NCBI RefSeq assembly: GCF_001417775.1
Contig: NZ_BBZJ01000020.1
Span: 248,001 to 312,000 of the forward strand
DNA length: 64,000 nucleotides
Origin: Streptomyces sp. TP-A0356
Lineage (GTDB): Bacteria; Actinomycetota; Actinomycetes; Streptomycetales; Streptomycetaceae
Direction: 5' to 3'
In this document: piece after piece, positions 8,819 to 16,854 of the stretch
Layout: each line of letters begins with the position of its first letter
Position numbering within the stretch: the stretch's first letter is position 1
Translations under genes and position numbers: made by a program
The notes under the pieces: generated by a model
Databases searched by the model: none
What the model was told of the DNA's origin: nothing
The model's input: only the letters and a program-made list of their open reading frames with translations

Positions 8819-9022
8819 TCACCCGATCTGCCGGCTCATGTCCTTGTGGCGGATCTCCGAGTCCGGGCCCGGGCAGCACACCGCCTCCTGCCCGTCCTGG
8901 AAGCGAACGCGGTACGGAGGCGTGCCTTCCGCGCCCATCACCTCGACGATCTCGGCGACCTTGTCGTGCTGCCCGACGACCCTGCCGTGCTGCACCAGCT
9001 TGTCGCCCACAGTTGCGTGCAT
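8819..9022 (-). CDS. DUF1918 small protein
   Basis: A 67-residue conserved actinobacterial protein starting MHATVGDKLVQHGRVVGQHD and including VMGAEGTPPYRVRFQDGQE. These are the signatures of DUF1918, a small SH3-like beta domain of unknown function. The ATG is preceded by GAGGAGG at good spacing. It converges with the GHL10 gene, with only 4 bp between stops. Confidence 0.85.
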   Translation of the reverse strand: MHATVGDKLVQHGRVVGQHDKVAEIVEVMGAEGTPPYRVRFQDGQEAVCCPGPDSEIRHKDMSRQIG

Positions 9023-9120
9023 CTGATTGGGCCTCCTCGTCATGTGCGGGAGTATCGGCCCGGGGCCGCAGGTCCACGGCCGGGGGCGCCGGTCGACCCG
9101 GTCCGCGCGCATCTCTCCGG

Positions 9121-10045
<925 letters not shown>

Positions 10046-10047
<2 letters not shown>

Positions 10048-11527
10048 GCAAGAGCGTAGCAGTGTCGGCGACCTGGCGAACTCCCTGCGGACCGAGATGA
10101 AGCGCTACTCTCCGGGTGAGAAGCTGCCGTCCAGTCGCGCGCTCGTCGAGCGATTTCGGGTCAGTCCGGTGACCGTGACACGGGCCCTGGCTCAGCTGGC
10201 CGCGGAGGGCCTCGTGGTCACCCGCCCCGGGGCGGGAGCGTTCCGCGCCGAGCCGCGCGCCGCCTCCCCCGCGGTGGGGGACACCGCCTGGCAGGAGGTG
10301 GCGCTCAGTGCCGACGCCTCCGCCGAACTCGTGCCGCGGAGCGTGGACGCCTCCGGTGTGGTGGTCTCGCTGACCGCCCCGCCCGCCGGTGTCGTCGAGT
10401 TCAACGGCGGCTATCTGCACCCCTCGCTGCAACCGGAGCGCGCGATGGGCGCGGCCTTGTCGCGTGCCGGACGCCGTCCCGGCGTATGGGCCCGGCCGCC
10501 CGTCGAGGGGGTCCCCGAGCTGCGCGAGTGGTTCGCCCGCGGCATCGGCGGCGCGATCACCGCGGCCGACGTACTGATCACGGCGGGTGGCCAGTCCGCG
10601 CTGACCACCGCGCTGCGGGCCCTGGCACCTCCGGGCGCCCCGGTCCTGGTCGAGTCGCCCACCTACCCCGGCATGCTGGCGATCGCCCGCGCGGCGGGCC
10701 TGAGGCCCGTGCCCGTCCCGGTCGACGCGGACGGTGTGAAGCCCGCCCTGCTCGCGGACGCCTTCCGGGCGAGCGGCGCCCGCGTCCTCGTGTGCCAGCC
10801 GCTGTTCCAGAACCCCACCGGTGCCGTCCTGGCGCCCGAACGCCGGCGGGAGGTGCTGCGCATCGCGCGCGACGCCGGAGCGTTCGTGATCGAGGACGAC
10901 TTCGTACGACGCCTGGTGCACGAGGACGCCGGTCCGCTCCCGCCCCCGCTCGCCGCCGAGGATCCCGACGGTGTCGTGGTGCACGTCTGCTCGCTCACCA
11001 AGGCCACCTCGCCCAGCTTCCGGGTCGGAGCTCTGGCCGCCCGTGGCCCGGTCCTGGAACGGCTGCGCGCCATCCAGATCGTCGACACCTTCTTCGTTCC
11101 GCGCCCGATGCAGGAGGCCGCGCTCGAACTCGTCGGCTCGCCCGCCTGGCCCCGCCATCTGCGCGCCGTCTCCACCGAGTTGAAGCACCGCCGCGACACC
11201 ATGACCGGAGCCCTGCGCCTGCGGCTGCCCGAACTCGCCCTGCCCCACGTCCCGTCCGGCGGCTACCACCTCTGGGTGCGCCTGCCCGAGGGCACCGACG
11301 AGTCAGCTCTCGTCGCGGGCGCACTGCGCGCGGGGGTGGCCGTCACCCCCGGCCGCCCCTACTTCAGTGCCGAACCTCCCGCCGCCCACCTGCGGTTGAG
11401 CTTCGCGGCCGTCGCGGGGGCGGGCGAGATCACGGAGGGCGTACGCCGTCTGCGTGCCGCCTGGGACGCGGTGCTCCGACGGCCGAGCGCGGGCACGGTG
11501 CGCGCGGGAACGGCCGAGCGGCCCTGA
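10046..11527 (+). CDS. MocR/GntR-type PLP-dependent transcriptional regulator
   Basis: A 493-residue fusion of an N-terminal GntR winged helix (about residues 1-75: LPSSRALVERFRVSPVTVTRAL, GLVVTRPGAGAF) and a class I aminotransferase-like domain. The PLP lysine is K319 in SLTKATSPSFRVGAL; YPGMLAIARAAG and the FQNPTGAVL loop are also present. MocR proteins sense PLP or amino compounds and often regulate a divergent transporter, here the EamA exporter. The start is fixed by homology (MQERSSVGDLANSLR) and overlaps the neighbour's start codon; the frame is open further upstream, antisense to the exporter, which I regard as spurious. Confidence 0.9.
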
Positions 11528-11586
11528 CCACTGCCCGGGGGGAAATACGCACGACGCCGGCGCCCGTGGGCTGCGAGTCTCGCGCC

Positions 11587-11764
11587 ATGACTGACGTACC
11601 ACCTCCGCCCGACGGAAGACCAGGTGGCGTACGCGCGCGTGGTGACCGACGGGGCGGTGTTCGCCTGGCTCTGCGCTGTGTACGTCGACCGGTCGGTGCG
11701 CGGCAAGGGCATCGGCACCGCACTCGTCGTCGCGGTCCGCGACCACCTGGCCCCGCTCGGGTAA
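11587..11764 (+). pseudogene. GNAT acetyltransferase remnant
   Basis: From about 11609 a frame ending at TAA 11762-11764 encodes QVAYARVVTDGAVFAWLC and VYVDRSVRGKGIGTALV, the acetyl-CoA-binding core of a GNAT. It has no start codon in that frame: a TGA lies just upstream at 11588-11590. The ATG at 11587 (MTDVPPPPDG) opens a different frame. The part after RDHLAPLG, which normally continues for ~30 residues, is missing. I read this as a gene with an internal deletion, frameshift and 3' truncation. Confidence 0.7.
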
Positions 11765-11781
11765 CTCCTGAGTAACGCCCC

Positions 11782-11816
11782 TTGACCTGCACACTTGCGC
11801 GGCCCACGATCGCCGC
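11782..11816 (+). promoter_or_regulatory. Promoter of the phosphatase-like gene
   Basis: TTGACC (11782-11787), a 17-bp spacer and CACGAT (11805-11810) end six bases before the ATG at 11817. The predicted transcript start is at or next to the ATG, so the mRNA is probably leaderless. Confidence 0.45.
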
Positions 11817-12404
11817 ATGCATCTTCGGGTCACGTTCGTCGCCGCCGCGCGCAGCTCCTCGCTGCTCGCGGAGCGCTTCGAGGACGACCGGCCGCTCGAC
11901 CAGGCCGGCTGGGACGAGGTGCAGCGCGTCGCCGGGGAGCTGGTGCCGCTCGCGGCGGCCGAGCTGCGCTACTGCTCGCCGACGCCTCGGAGCCGGGCGA
12001 CCGGGGACGCGCTCGGGTACGCGCCGCTGGTGCAGCCGGCGCTGCGGGACTGCGACATGGGCCGCTGGCGCGGGTTCACGCTGGGCGAGGCGATGGCCCG
12101 GGAGCCCTCGGCGGTGGACGCCTGGCTCGCCGACCCCCGTTCCGCACCGCACGGTGGCGAGTCGCTGACGTCGTTCATCTCGCGCATCGGAGGGTGGCTG
12201 GACACGCGTCCCGTGGACGACGGCGGCCGCGTCGTCGCCGTGGCGGAGCCGTCGGTGGTGCGGGCGGCGCTGGTGTACGCGCTCAGGGCGCAGCCGGCGT
12301 CGTACTGGAACATCGACGTCCGGCCCCTGTCGACGGTGACGCTCGCCGGGCACCACGGGCGCTGGAACCTCCGCCTGGAGGCCGTGTCACAGCGGCGGGA
12401 CTGA
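11817..12404 (+). CDS. Histidine-phosphatase-fold protein lacking catalytic histidines
   Basis: A 195-residue protein aligned with the phosphoglycerate-mutase-like histidine phosphatase superfamily: LRYCSPTPRSRATGDAL, LRDCDMGRWRGFTLGEA, HGGESLTSFISRIGGWL and VVAVAEPSVVRAALVYAL occupy the expected order. The usual N-terminal RHG motif is replaced by TFVAAARSS, and the second catalytic His (normally SHG in the C-terminal half) is replaced by AEPS. Catalysis by the standard phosphohistidine route therefore looks impossible; a binding or regulatory role is likelier. It overlaps the convergent DUF6314-like gene by 18 bp. Confidence 0.75.
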   Translation: MHLRVTFVAAARSSSLLAERFEDDRPLDQAGWDEVQRVAGELVPLAAAELRYCSPTPRSRATGDALGYAPLVQPALRDCDMGRWRGFTLGEAMAREPSAVDAWLADPRSAPHGGESLTSFISRIGGWLDTRPVDDGGRVVAVAEPSVVRAALVYALRAQPASYWNIDVRPLSTVTLAGHHGRWNLRLEAVSQRRD

Positions 12405-12863
12405 CGTCCCGGGCTCGCGTGCGTAGTCGGTGGTCAGGACGAGGTCCTTCGCGGGCCCGCCGACCCGCCACACCGTGCGCCAGCGGTCCTGGTCCAGGGC
12501 CGTGAACTCGCCCCGGTAGAGGTCGGCGGCGCAGGGATGGTCGGCGACGTGGTGGCCGGTCGTGAGGTCGAGATCGTGGAACGGGCGGCCGTCGGCGAAG
12601 CGCACGTGTGATGTGCCGGGGCGGTCGCCGGGCAGGAACCACAGCGTCCGCTCGGCGGGACGGGAGGCGCCCTGCCAGACGAACAGGCCCGACTCGTGGT
12701 GCAGGAGCCCGTCACCGCCGTCCTCCAGGGGTGAGAAGACCGTCGTCCCGCTGAAGTGCCCGTCCTGACCGCTCGCGAGGTCACGCACGGTGCGCTCCAC
12801 CCGCCAGCGCCCGGCCAGATGGGCCAGCACGTCCTGCACGGGCCAGTACGCGCCCATCGCCAT
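12387..12863 (-). CDS. DUF6314-like protein
   Basis: A 158-residue protein (LAHLAGRWRVERTVRDL, GTTVFSPL, ESGLFVWQGASRPAERTLWF, VRFADGRPFHDLDL, HPCAADLYRGEF, WRTVWRVGGPAKDLVLTTDY) matching my memory of the DUF6314 family, a lipocalin-like beta-barrel of unknown function. Length is typical and no signal peptide is seen. The ATG follows GAGGAGACGAGGG. Its 3' end overlaps the convergent phosphatase-like gene. Confidence 0.7.
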   Translation of the reverse strand: MAMGAYWPVQDVLAHLAGRWRVERTVRDLASGQDGHFSGTTVFSPLEDGGDGLLHHESGLFVWQGASRPAERTLWFLPGDRPGTSHVRFADGRPFHDLDLTTGHHVADHPCAADLYRGEFTALDQDRWRTVWRVGGPAKDLVLTTDYAREPGTSVPPL

Positions 12864-12943
12864 TCCCTCGTCTCCTCATGGGTGCCTGCACGCCCGATCG
12901 ACGCGCACACACCCCTCTCCATCTTGCCGTTCGAAGTAGGGGC

Positions 12944-12967
12944 CAGTGTCCGATGTCTCGGACACTG
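12944..12967. promoter_or_regulatory. Perfect 10-bp inverted repeat (operator-like)
   Basis: CAGTGTCCGA, spacer TGTC, TCGGACACTG: a perfect palindrome of the TetR-operator type, followed by TGTAGAG and, 20 bp later, an ATG. The gene it should control appears to be truncated. Confidence 0.5.
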
Positions 12968-12987
12968 TAGAGAGCCGCGAAGTATCC

Positions 12988-13069
12988 ATGTCACGCACCC
13001 GCACCCGCCGGAGACTCGGTCTCACCGCCACCGCGTTCCTGGTGGCCGCAGCCGCCGTCGTCCTGCGGA
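12988..13069 (+). pseudogene. Truncated gene start with N-terminal anchor
   Basis: ATG 12988 begins MSRTRTRRRLGLTATAFL, then VAAAAVVLRIRQ, an apparent basic N-terminus plus a hydrophobic signal or anchor. The frame then runs into the antisense of the convergent carboxymuconolactone decarboxylase-like gene with no recognisable domain. Together with the intact operator upstream it looks like the surviving 5' end of a deleted gene. A genuine tiny membrane peptide is the alternative. Confidence 0.35.
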
Positions 13070-13507
13070 TCAGGCAGAGGTGGTGGGGTCCTGAGCGGGC
13101 TGCTGTCCGAGCGGCAGCAGTCCGCGCTCGACGAAGACCTTCTTCGCGGCGAACGTGGCGTTCAGCGCCTTGGGTATGCCGCAGTAGACGGCGGAGTGCA
13201 GCAGCGCCTCGACGATCTGCTCCGGCGTGAGGCCCACGTTGAGCGCCGCGTTCACGTGCACGTCCAGCTGGGCCTCGCAGCCGCCGAGCGCGGTGAGCAT
13301 GCCCAGGGTGACCAACTGGCGGTCGCGCGGGGCGAGTCCGGGGCGGTCGTAGATGTCACCGAAGGCCCAGGCGACGATCTGGTGGCCGAGTTCGGGGTTG
13401 ATGTCGGCGAGCGAGTCGACGACCCGCTGCCCGGCCTCGCCGTCGACCTGCTTCAGGACCTCAAGGCCGTGGGCGAAACGCTCTTCACGGGTGGTGCTCG
13501 CGCTCAT
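13070..13507 (-). CDS. Carboxymuconolactone decarboxylase/AhpD-like protein
   Basis: A 145-residue CMD-family protein, helical and probably oligomeric. Key segments are YDRPGLAPRDRQLVTLGMLTAL, then GGCEAQLDVHVNAALN with the conserved His, then TPEQIVEALLHSAVYCGIPKALNA. Members include gamma-carboxymuconolactone decarboxylase and AhpD-like peroxidase partners; with one Cys and no CxxC pair, AhpD redox activity is unlikely. ATG 13507 overlaps the stop of the upstream MerR gene (ATGA), so the two are co-translated and this is the probable MerR target. Confidence 0.85.
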   Translation of the reverse strand: MSASTTREERFAHGLEVLKQVDGEAGQRVVDSLADINPELGHQIVAWAFGDIYDRPGLAPRDRQLVTLGMLTALGGCEAQLDVHVNAALNVGLTPEQIVEALLHSAVYCGIPKALNATFAAKKVFVERGLLPLGQQPAQDPTTSA

Positions 13508-13929
13508 GCCGGTTCGTCCGTTCCCAGCTGCCACTCGTGGAGCAGCCGTTCGTAGTGATGGATCTTGTCGTCCAGCGCCGCCGCGTTCCGCCGCAGGGCG
13601 CGGATCCTCTGCGCCAGTTCGGCGCGGTGCTCCCGGAGCATCGCCAGCCGGTCGGCGACCGTGATGTCGCCCTGGGCCCGCAGCCGGGCGAAGCGCTGCA
13701 TGTCGGCGATCGGCATGCCCGTCTCGCGCAGCCGCAGCAGGAACTCCAGCCAGGCCAGGTCGGCCGCCTCGTAGCGCCGCTGGTTGCCGGTGGTGCGGCC
13801 GACCCGCTCGATCAGGCCGGCCTTCTCGTAGTAGCGCAGCGTGTCGTGCGAGAGGCCGGTGCGCTCGGCCACCTGGGCGATGGTCAAAGACGGCTCCCGG
13901 TCCTGTGGGAGCGGCTGTCCGCTGGTCAT
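13504..13929 (-). CDS. MerR-family transcriptional regulator
   Basis: A 141-residue MerR regulator: N-terminal winged helix (LTIAQVAERTGLSHDTLRYY, EKAGLIERVGRTTGNQRRY), a linker helix, and a coiled-coil dimerisation segment (MLREHRAELAQRIRALRRNA). There is no C-terminal Cys cluster, so it resembles the NmlR/AdhR type sensing electrophiles or oxidative stress rather than metals. Translationally coupled to the CMD-like gene. A perfect 20-bp palindrome 14 bp upstream of its start is the expected binding site. Confidence 0.9.
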   Translation of the reverse strand: MTSGQPLPQDREPSLTIAQVAERTGLSHDTLRYYEKAGLIERVGRTTGNQRRYEAADLAWLEFLLRLRETGMPIADMQRFARLRAQGDITVADRLAMLREHRAELAQRIRALRRNAAALDDKIHHYERLLHEWQLGTDEPA

Positions 13930-13943
13930 GACACGACGGTAGA

Positions 13944-13963
13944 ACCTGGAGCGCGCTCCAGGT
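13944..13963. promoter_or_regulatory. MerR operator: perfect 20-bp palindrome
   Basis: ACCTGGAGCGCGCTCCAGGT is fully palindromic and resembles the dyad located in the stretched -35/-10 spacer of MerR-controlled promoters. It lies between the MerR start (13929) and the remnant region to the right. Confidence 0.75.
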
Positions 13964-14035
13964 CGAGGCCGTGGCCGACCGCCTGGGCCGTCATCGGTAC
14001 GCCCGCCTCGAAGTGCTGCGGGGGCGGCGGATCGC

Positions 14036-14113
14036 CTCAACGCCGTCCGCATCCACGGCGGCTACGTCCACTCGACCGAGTTCGGCGTCGGCCGCTACTT
14101 CCGCGACGCCCGC
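14036..14113 (+). pseudogene. Acyl-CoA dehydrogenase C-terminal remnant
   Basis: This stretch encodes LNAVRIHGGYVHSTEF followed by GVGRYFRDARHG, closely resembling the acyl-CoA dehydrogenase C-terminal signature (IHGGYGYSTEYPVERYYRDAR type). No start and no upstream domain exist, and the match ends shortly after. It is a relic of a gene formerly next to the MerR operator. Bases 13964-14035 and 14114-14159 hold nothing else I recognise. Confidence 0.65.
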
Positions 14114-14159
14114 CACGGGAGGAACTTGTCCGTCCACGGCGGACGACAAAAGGTAAAGG

Positions 14160-14181
14160 CAAGGAGGTTACCCACTCCTTG
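14160..14181. repeat. Short hairpin CAAGGAG...CTCCTTG
   Basis: CAAGGAG (14160-14166) and CTCCTTG (14175-14181) are exact inverted repeats with an 8-base loop, upstream of the rox promoter region. Possibly a small terminator protecting rox. Confidence 0.35.
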
Positions 14182-14205
14182 CCACTCTCAACGTATAGCG
14201 CACCG

Positions 14206-14225
14206 GGGGCCTTGCGGCAAGCCCC
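14206..14225 (+). promoter_or_regulatory. RAE-like inverted repeat upstream of rox
   Basis: GGGGCCTTGCGGCAAGCCCC, an imperfect inverted repeat, lies 118 bp before the rox start, just after a CGTATAG sequence resembling a -10. It closely matches my memory of the 19-bp rifamycin-associated element (RAE) found upstream of rifamycin-inactivating genes of actinomycetes and needed for their induction. Confidence 0.7.
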
Positions 14226-14342
14226 TGGTCGTGCTGCAGAATCTCCGCTCGAAACCAGAACCTGCGGAAATCAGGGATTCGCGAAGTATGTGCGCATCGC
14301 GGGGCAGCTGGCCGAAATGCAACCTTGTTGAGTGGGGGGTTC

Positions 14343-15773
14343 ATGATTGACGTGATCGTTGCCGGCGCAGGACCGACCGGCTTGATGCTGGCCGGCGAGT
14401 TGCGGCTGCACGGCGTGCACGCGGTCGTGCTGGAGAAGGACGCGGAGCCGACCGGGCAGTCCCGCGCGCTCGGCCTGCACGCACGCAGCGTCGAGGTGAT
14501 GGACCAGCGCGGTCTGCTGGAGCGGTTCCTTCCGCTCGGCGAGCAGTTCGCGGCCGGCGGCTTCTTCGCCGGCATCGGCAAGTCGTGGCCTGAGCGGCTG
14601 GACACCGCGCATGCGTACGTCCTCGGCATCCCGCAGACCACCACCGAGCGCCTGCTGACCGAGCACGCCACCGAGCTCGGCGCCGAGATCCGGCGCGGCT
14701 GCGAACTGGTCGGGCTGAGCCAGGACGAACACGGGGTGACCGCCGAGCTGGCCGACGGCACGCGGCTGCGCTCGCGCTACCTCGTCGGCTGCGACGGCGG
14801 CCGCAGCACGGTGCGCAAGCTGCTCGGCGTCGGCTTCCCCGGCGAGCCCTCCATGGTCGAGACGCTGCTGGGCGAGATGGAGGTGGCCGTGCCGCCGGAG
14901 ACGCTCGCCGCCGTCGTGGCCGAAGTCCGCAAGACCCAGCTGCGGTTCGGCGCCATGCCCCTCGGGGACGGGGTGTACCGCATCATCGTGCCCGCCGAAG
15001 GGGTGGCCGAGGACCGTGCGACTGCGCCGACCCTCGAGGAGTTCAAGCAGCGGCTGCGGGTGTTCGCCGGCACCGACTTCGGCGTGCACTCACCACGCTG
15101 GCTCTCGCGCTTCGGCGACGGCACCCGGCTGGCCGAGCGCTACCGGGTCGGCCGGGTGCTGCTGGCCGGCGACGCGGCGCACATCCACCCCCCGACCGGC
15201 GGGCAGGGGCTCAACCTCGGCGTCCAGGACGCGTTCAACCTCGGCTGGAAACTGGCCGCCGAGGTGGGCGGCTGGGCACCGGAGGGGCTGCTGGACAGCT
15301 ACCACATCGAACGGCACCCGGTGGCCGCCGATGTGCTGGACAACACCCGCGCGCAGATGCAGCTGCTGGCCACGGAGCCGGGTGCCCGGGCAGTGCGCCG
15401 GCTGGTGTCGGAACTGATGGACTTCGAGGAGGTGAACCGGTACCTGATCGAGAAGATCAGTGGGATCGGGGTCCGCTACGACTTCGGCGAGGGACATGCA
15501 CTGCTCGGCCGGCGGTTGCGGGACGTGGAACTGAAGCGGGGGCGCCTCTACGCGCTGATGCACGCCGGCCGCGGGCTGCTGCTCGACCAGACCGGCCGGC
15601 TCTCGGTGGCGGGCTGGGCAGACCGGGTCGACCACGTCGTCGACGTCAGCGCGGAGCTGGATGTGCCCGCGGTACTGCTGCGGCCGGACGGTCACGTGGC
15701 GTGGGTCGGCGAAGATCCGGCGGATCTGCTCGGCCGGCTGCCGAGGTGGTTCGGCGCGCCCGTCACCACTTGA
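14343..15773 (+). CDS. rox: Rifampicin monooxygenase
   Basis: A 476-residue class A FAD monooxygenase of the Rox group, which hydroxylates and linearises rifamycins to give resistance. FAD-binding motifs are complete: GxGxxG in DVIVAGAGPTGLMLAGEL, the DG motif RYLVGCDGGRSTVRKLLG, and the GD motif VLLAGDAAHIHPPTGGQG. Segments such as TGQSRALGLHARSVEVMDQ and MDFEEVNRYLIEKISGIG agree closely with Streptomyces Rox as I remember it, and length fits. ATG 14343 follows GGGGGG. The RAE-like element upstream supports rifamycin-inducible expression. It sits in an apparent small insertion between an acyl-CoA dehydrogenase relic and the arg operon. Confidence 0.88.
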   Translation: MIDVIVAGAGPTGLMLAGELRLHGVHAVVLEKDAEPTGQSRALGLHARSVEVMDQRGLLERFLPLGEQFAAGGFFAGIGKSWPERLDTAHAYVLGIPQTTTERLLTEHATELGAEIRRGCELVGLSQDEHGVTAELADGTRLRSRYLVGCDGGRSTVRKLLGVGFPGEPSMVETLLGEMEVAVPPETLAAVVAEVRKTQLRFGAMPLGDGVYRIIVPAEGVAEDRATAPTLEEFKQRLRVFAGTDFGVHSPRWLSRFGDGTRLAERYRVGRVLLAGDAAHIHPPTGGQGLNLGVQDAFNLGWKLAAEVGGWAPEGLLDSYHIERHPVAADVLDNTRAQMQLLATEPGARAVRRLVSELMDFEEVNRYLIEKISGIGVRYDFGEGHALLGRRLRDVELKRGRLYALMHAGRGLLLDQTGRLSVAGWADRVDHVVDVSAELDVPAVLLRPDGHVAWVGEDPADLLGRLPRWFGAPVTT

Positions 15774-15794
15774 TGGAGGCAAGTGCGCCGGCCG

Positions 15795-16178
15795 TCAGGC
15801 GTCGAAGCGGCGGCGGGCGGTCTCGATGTGACCGAGGTACCGCTGGGTCCAGTCGCACATTCCGTCGACCACCGCTCGCAGGGCTCGGCCCGCCTCCGTG
15901 AGGGTGTACTCGACCCGCGGCGGCACGGTGGGATGCACGCACCGCTCGACCAGGCCGTTGCGCTCCAGCACGCGCAGGTTCTGGGTGAGCATCTTGTGAC
16001 TGATGCCCTCGATCTCGTTACGCAACTCGGTAAAGCGCAGGGTGCGTTCGCCCACCGCTTCGATGATCAGGAACGCCCACTTGTTGGCGATGTCCGAGAA
16101 GATCTCCCGCGCCAACGAGTCCGCGCGTGTCAGGTCTGCTTCGTCCTTGGGCGAGCCCTTGAACGGCTTGGTCACCAT
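15795..16178 (-). CDS. HxlR-family transcriptional regulator
   Basis: A 127-residue winged-helix regulator with the HxlR pattern: IFSDIANKWAFLIIEAVGE, LRFTELRNEIEGISHKML, TQNLRVLERNGLVER, VEYTLTEAGRALRAVV. The usual CPV cysteine motif before the first helix is absent (here ADSLAREIF), so disulfide-based sensing as in some HxlR/HypR proteins is unlikely. It is divergent from a RidA-like gene and converges with rox. Probable role: control of itself and the RidA gene. Confidence 0.9.
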   Translation of the reverse strand: MVTKPFKGSPKDEADLTRADSLAREIFSDIANKWAFLIIEAVGERTLRFTELRNEIEGISHKMLTQNLRVLERNGLVERCVHPTVPPRVEYTLTEAGRALRAVVDGMCDWTQRYLGHIETARRRFDA

Positions 16179-16234
16179 GAGGTTCCCCAGTCACCGAAAA
16201 GTGCGTTCTTCCACGTCAGCGGCCACTCTCCTAC

Positions 16235-16249
16235 GGTTCCTGAGTAACC
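16235..16249. promoter_or_regulatory. Near-palindrome between the HxlR and RidA-like genes
   Basis: GGTTCCTGAGTAACC has 4-bp perfect outer arms and a near-symmetric centre. It lies in the only intergenic space of a divergent regulator/target pair, where HxlR should bind. Confidence 0.35.
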
Positions 16250-16292
16250 ACAAGAGACCAAGGGCGTCTCTCACGACAAGGAGGCCGGCAGC

Positions 16293-16700
16293 ATGGCCAT
16301 CACCCTGGTGAATCCCGGCGGATTGCCCAAGATCGACGTCTACCGGCAGGTGTCGATCGCATCCGGTTCGAAACTGGTCTTCATCGCCGGGCAGGTCGCC
16401 TGGGATGCCGAGGGAGTCACGGTCGGCGAAGGCGACCTCGCCGCGCAGGTCGAGCAGTGCTACCTCAACATCGGCACCGCCCTGGCCGAGGTCGGCGGTT
16501 CCTTCGACGACGTGGCGAAACTGACCGTCCACGCCGTCGACTGGACCCCCGACAAGATGCCCCTACTCCTGGAGGGGATCTCCCGGGCGGCCGCGAAGCT
16601 GGGGGGCACCCCGGTCCCGCCGGCCACGCTGCTGGGCGTAGCGGCGCTGGACGTCCCCGACCATCTCGTGGAGATCGAAGCCACCGCGGTCCTCGACTGA
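16293..16700 (+). CDS. RidA/YjgF/UK114-family protein
   Basis: A 135-residue RidA-superfamily protein: SKLVFIAGQVAWDAEGVT, QVEQCYLNIGTALAEVGGSFDDVAKLTVH, and GTPVPPATLLGVAALDVPDHLVEIEATAVLD. Archetypal RidA hydrolyses reactive enamine/imine intermediates from PLP enzymes and carries an Arg in the last beta strands; here PPATLLGV replaces the usual RxAV pattern, so the Arg is missing and deaminase activity is doubtful. It probably belongs to an Rid subfamily with other functions. ATG follows AAGGAGG. Divergent from hxlR. Confidence 0.85.
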   Translation: MAITLVNPGGLPKIDVYRQVSIASGSKLVFIAGQVAWDAEGVTVGEGDLAAQVEQCYLNIGTALAEVGGSFDDVAKLTVHAVDWTPDKMPLLLEGISRAAAKLGGTPVPPATLLGVAALDVPDHLVEIEATAVLD

Positions 16701-16802
16701 ACAGACGCTCTTCGTCCCGCTGGGCGCCGAAGTGCCGACTACGGTGCTCAGTGGCCGACCAGCGCGCTCGGTCACCGACGATCCAGGCTCCCTGATCCCG
16801 GA

Positions 16803-16831
16803 TTGCATAACCGTGCACTGCAACGTATAGT
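16803..16831 (+). promoter_or_regulatory. ARG box and promoter of the arg operon
   Basis: TTGCATAACCGTGCACTGCAA (16803-16823) is an AT-rich dyad with the TGCATAA/TGCA halves typical of Streptomyces ARG boxes, overlapping a TATAGT -10 hexamer at 16826-16831. Binding by ArgR with arginine would block RNA polymerase. AGGAGGAGG then precedes the argC ATG. Confidence 0.75.
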
Positions 16832-16854
16832 CATGCCATCCAGGAGGAGGTTCC

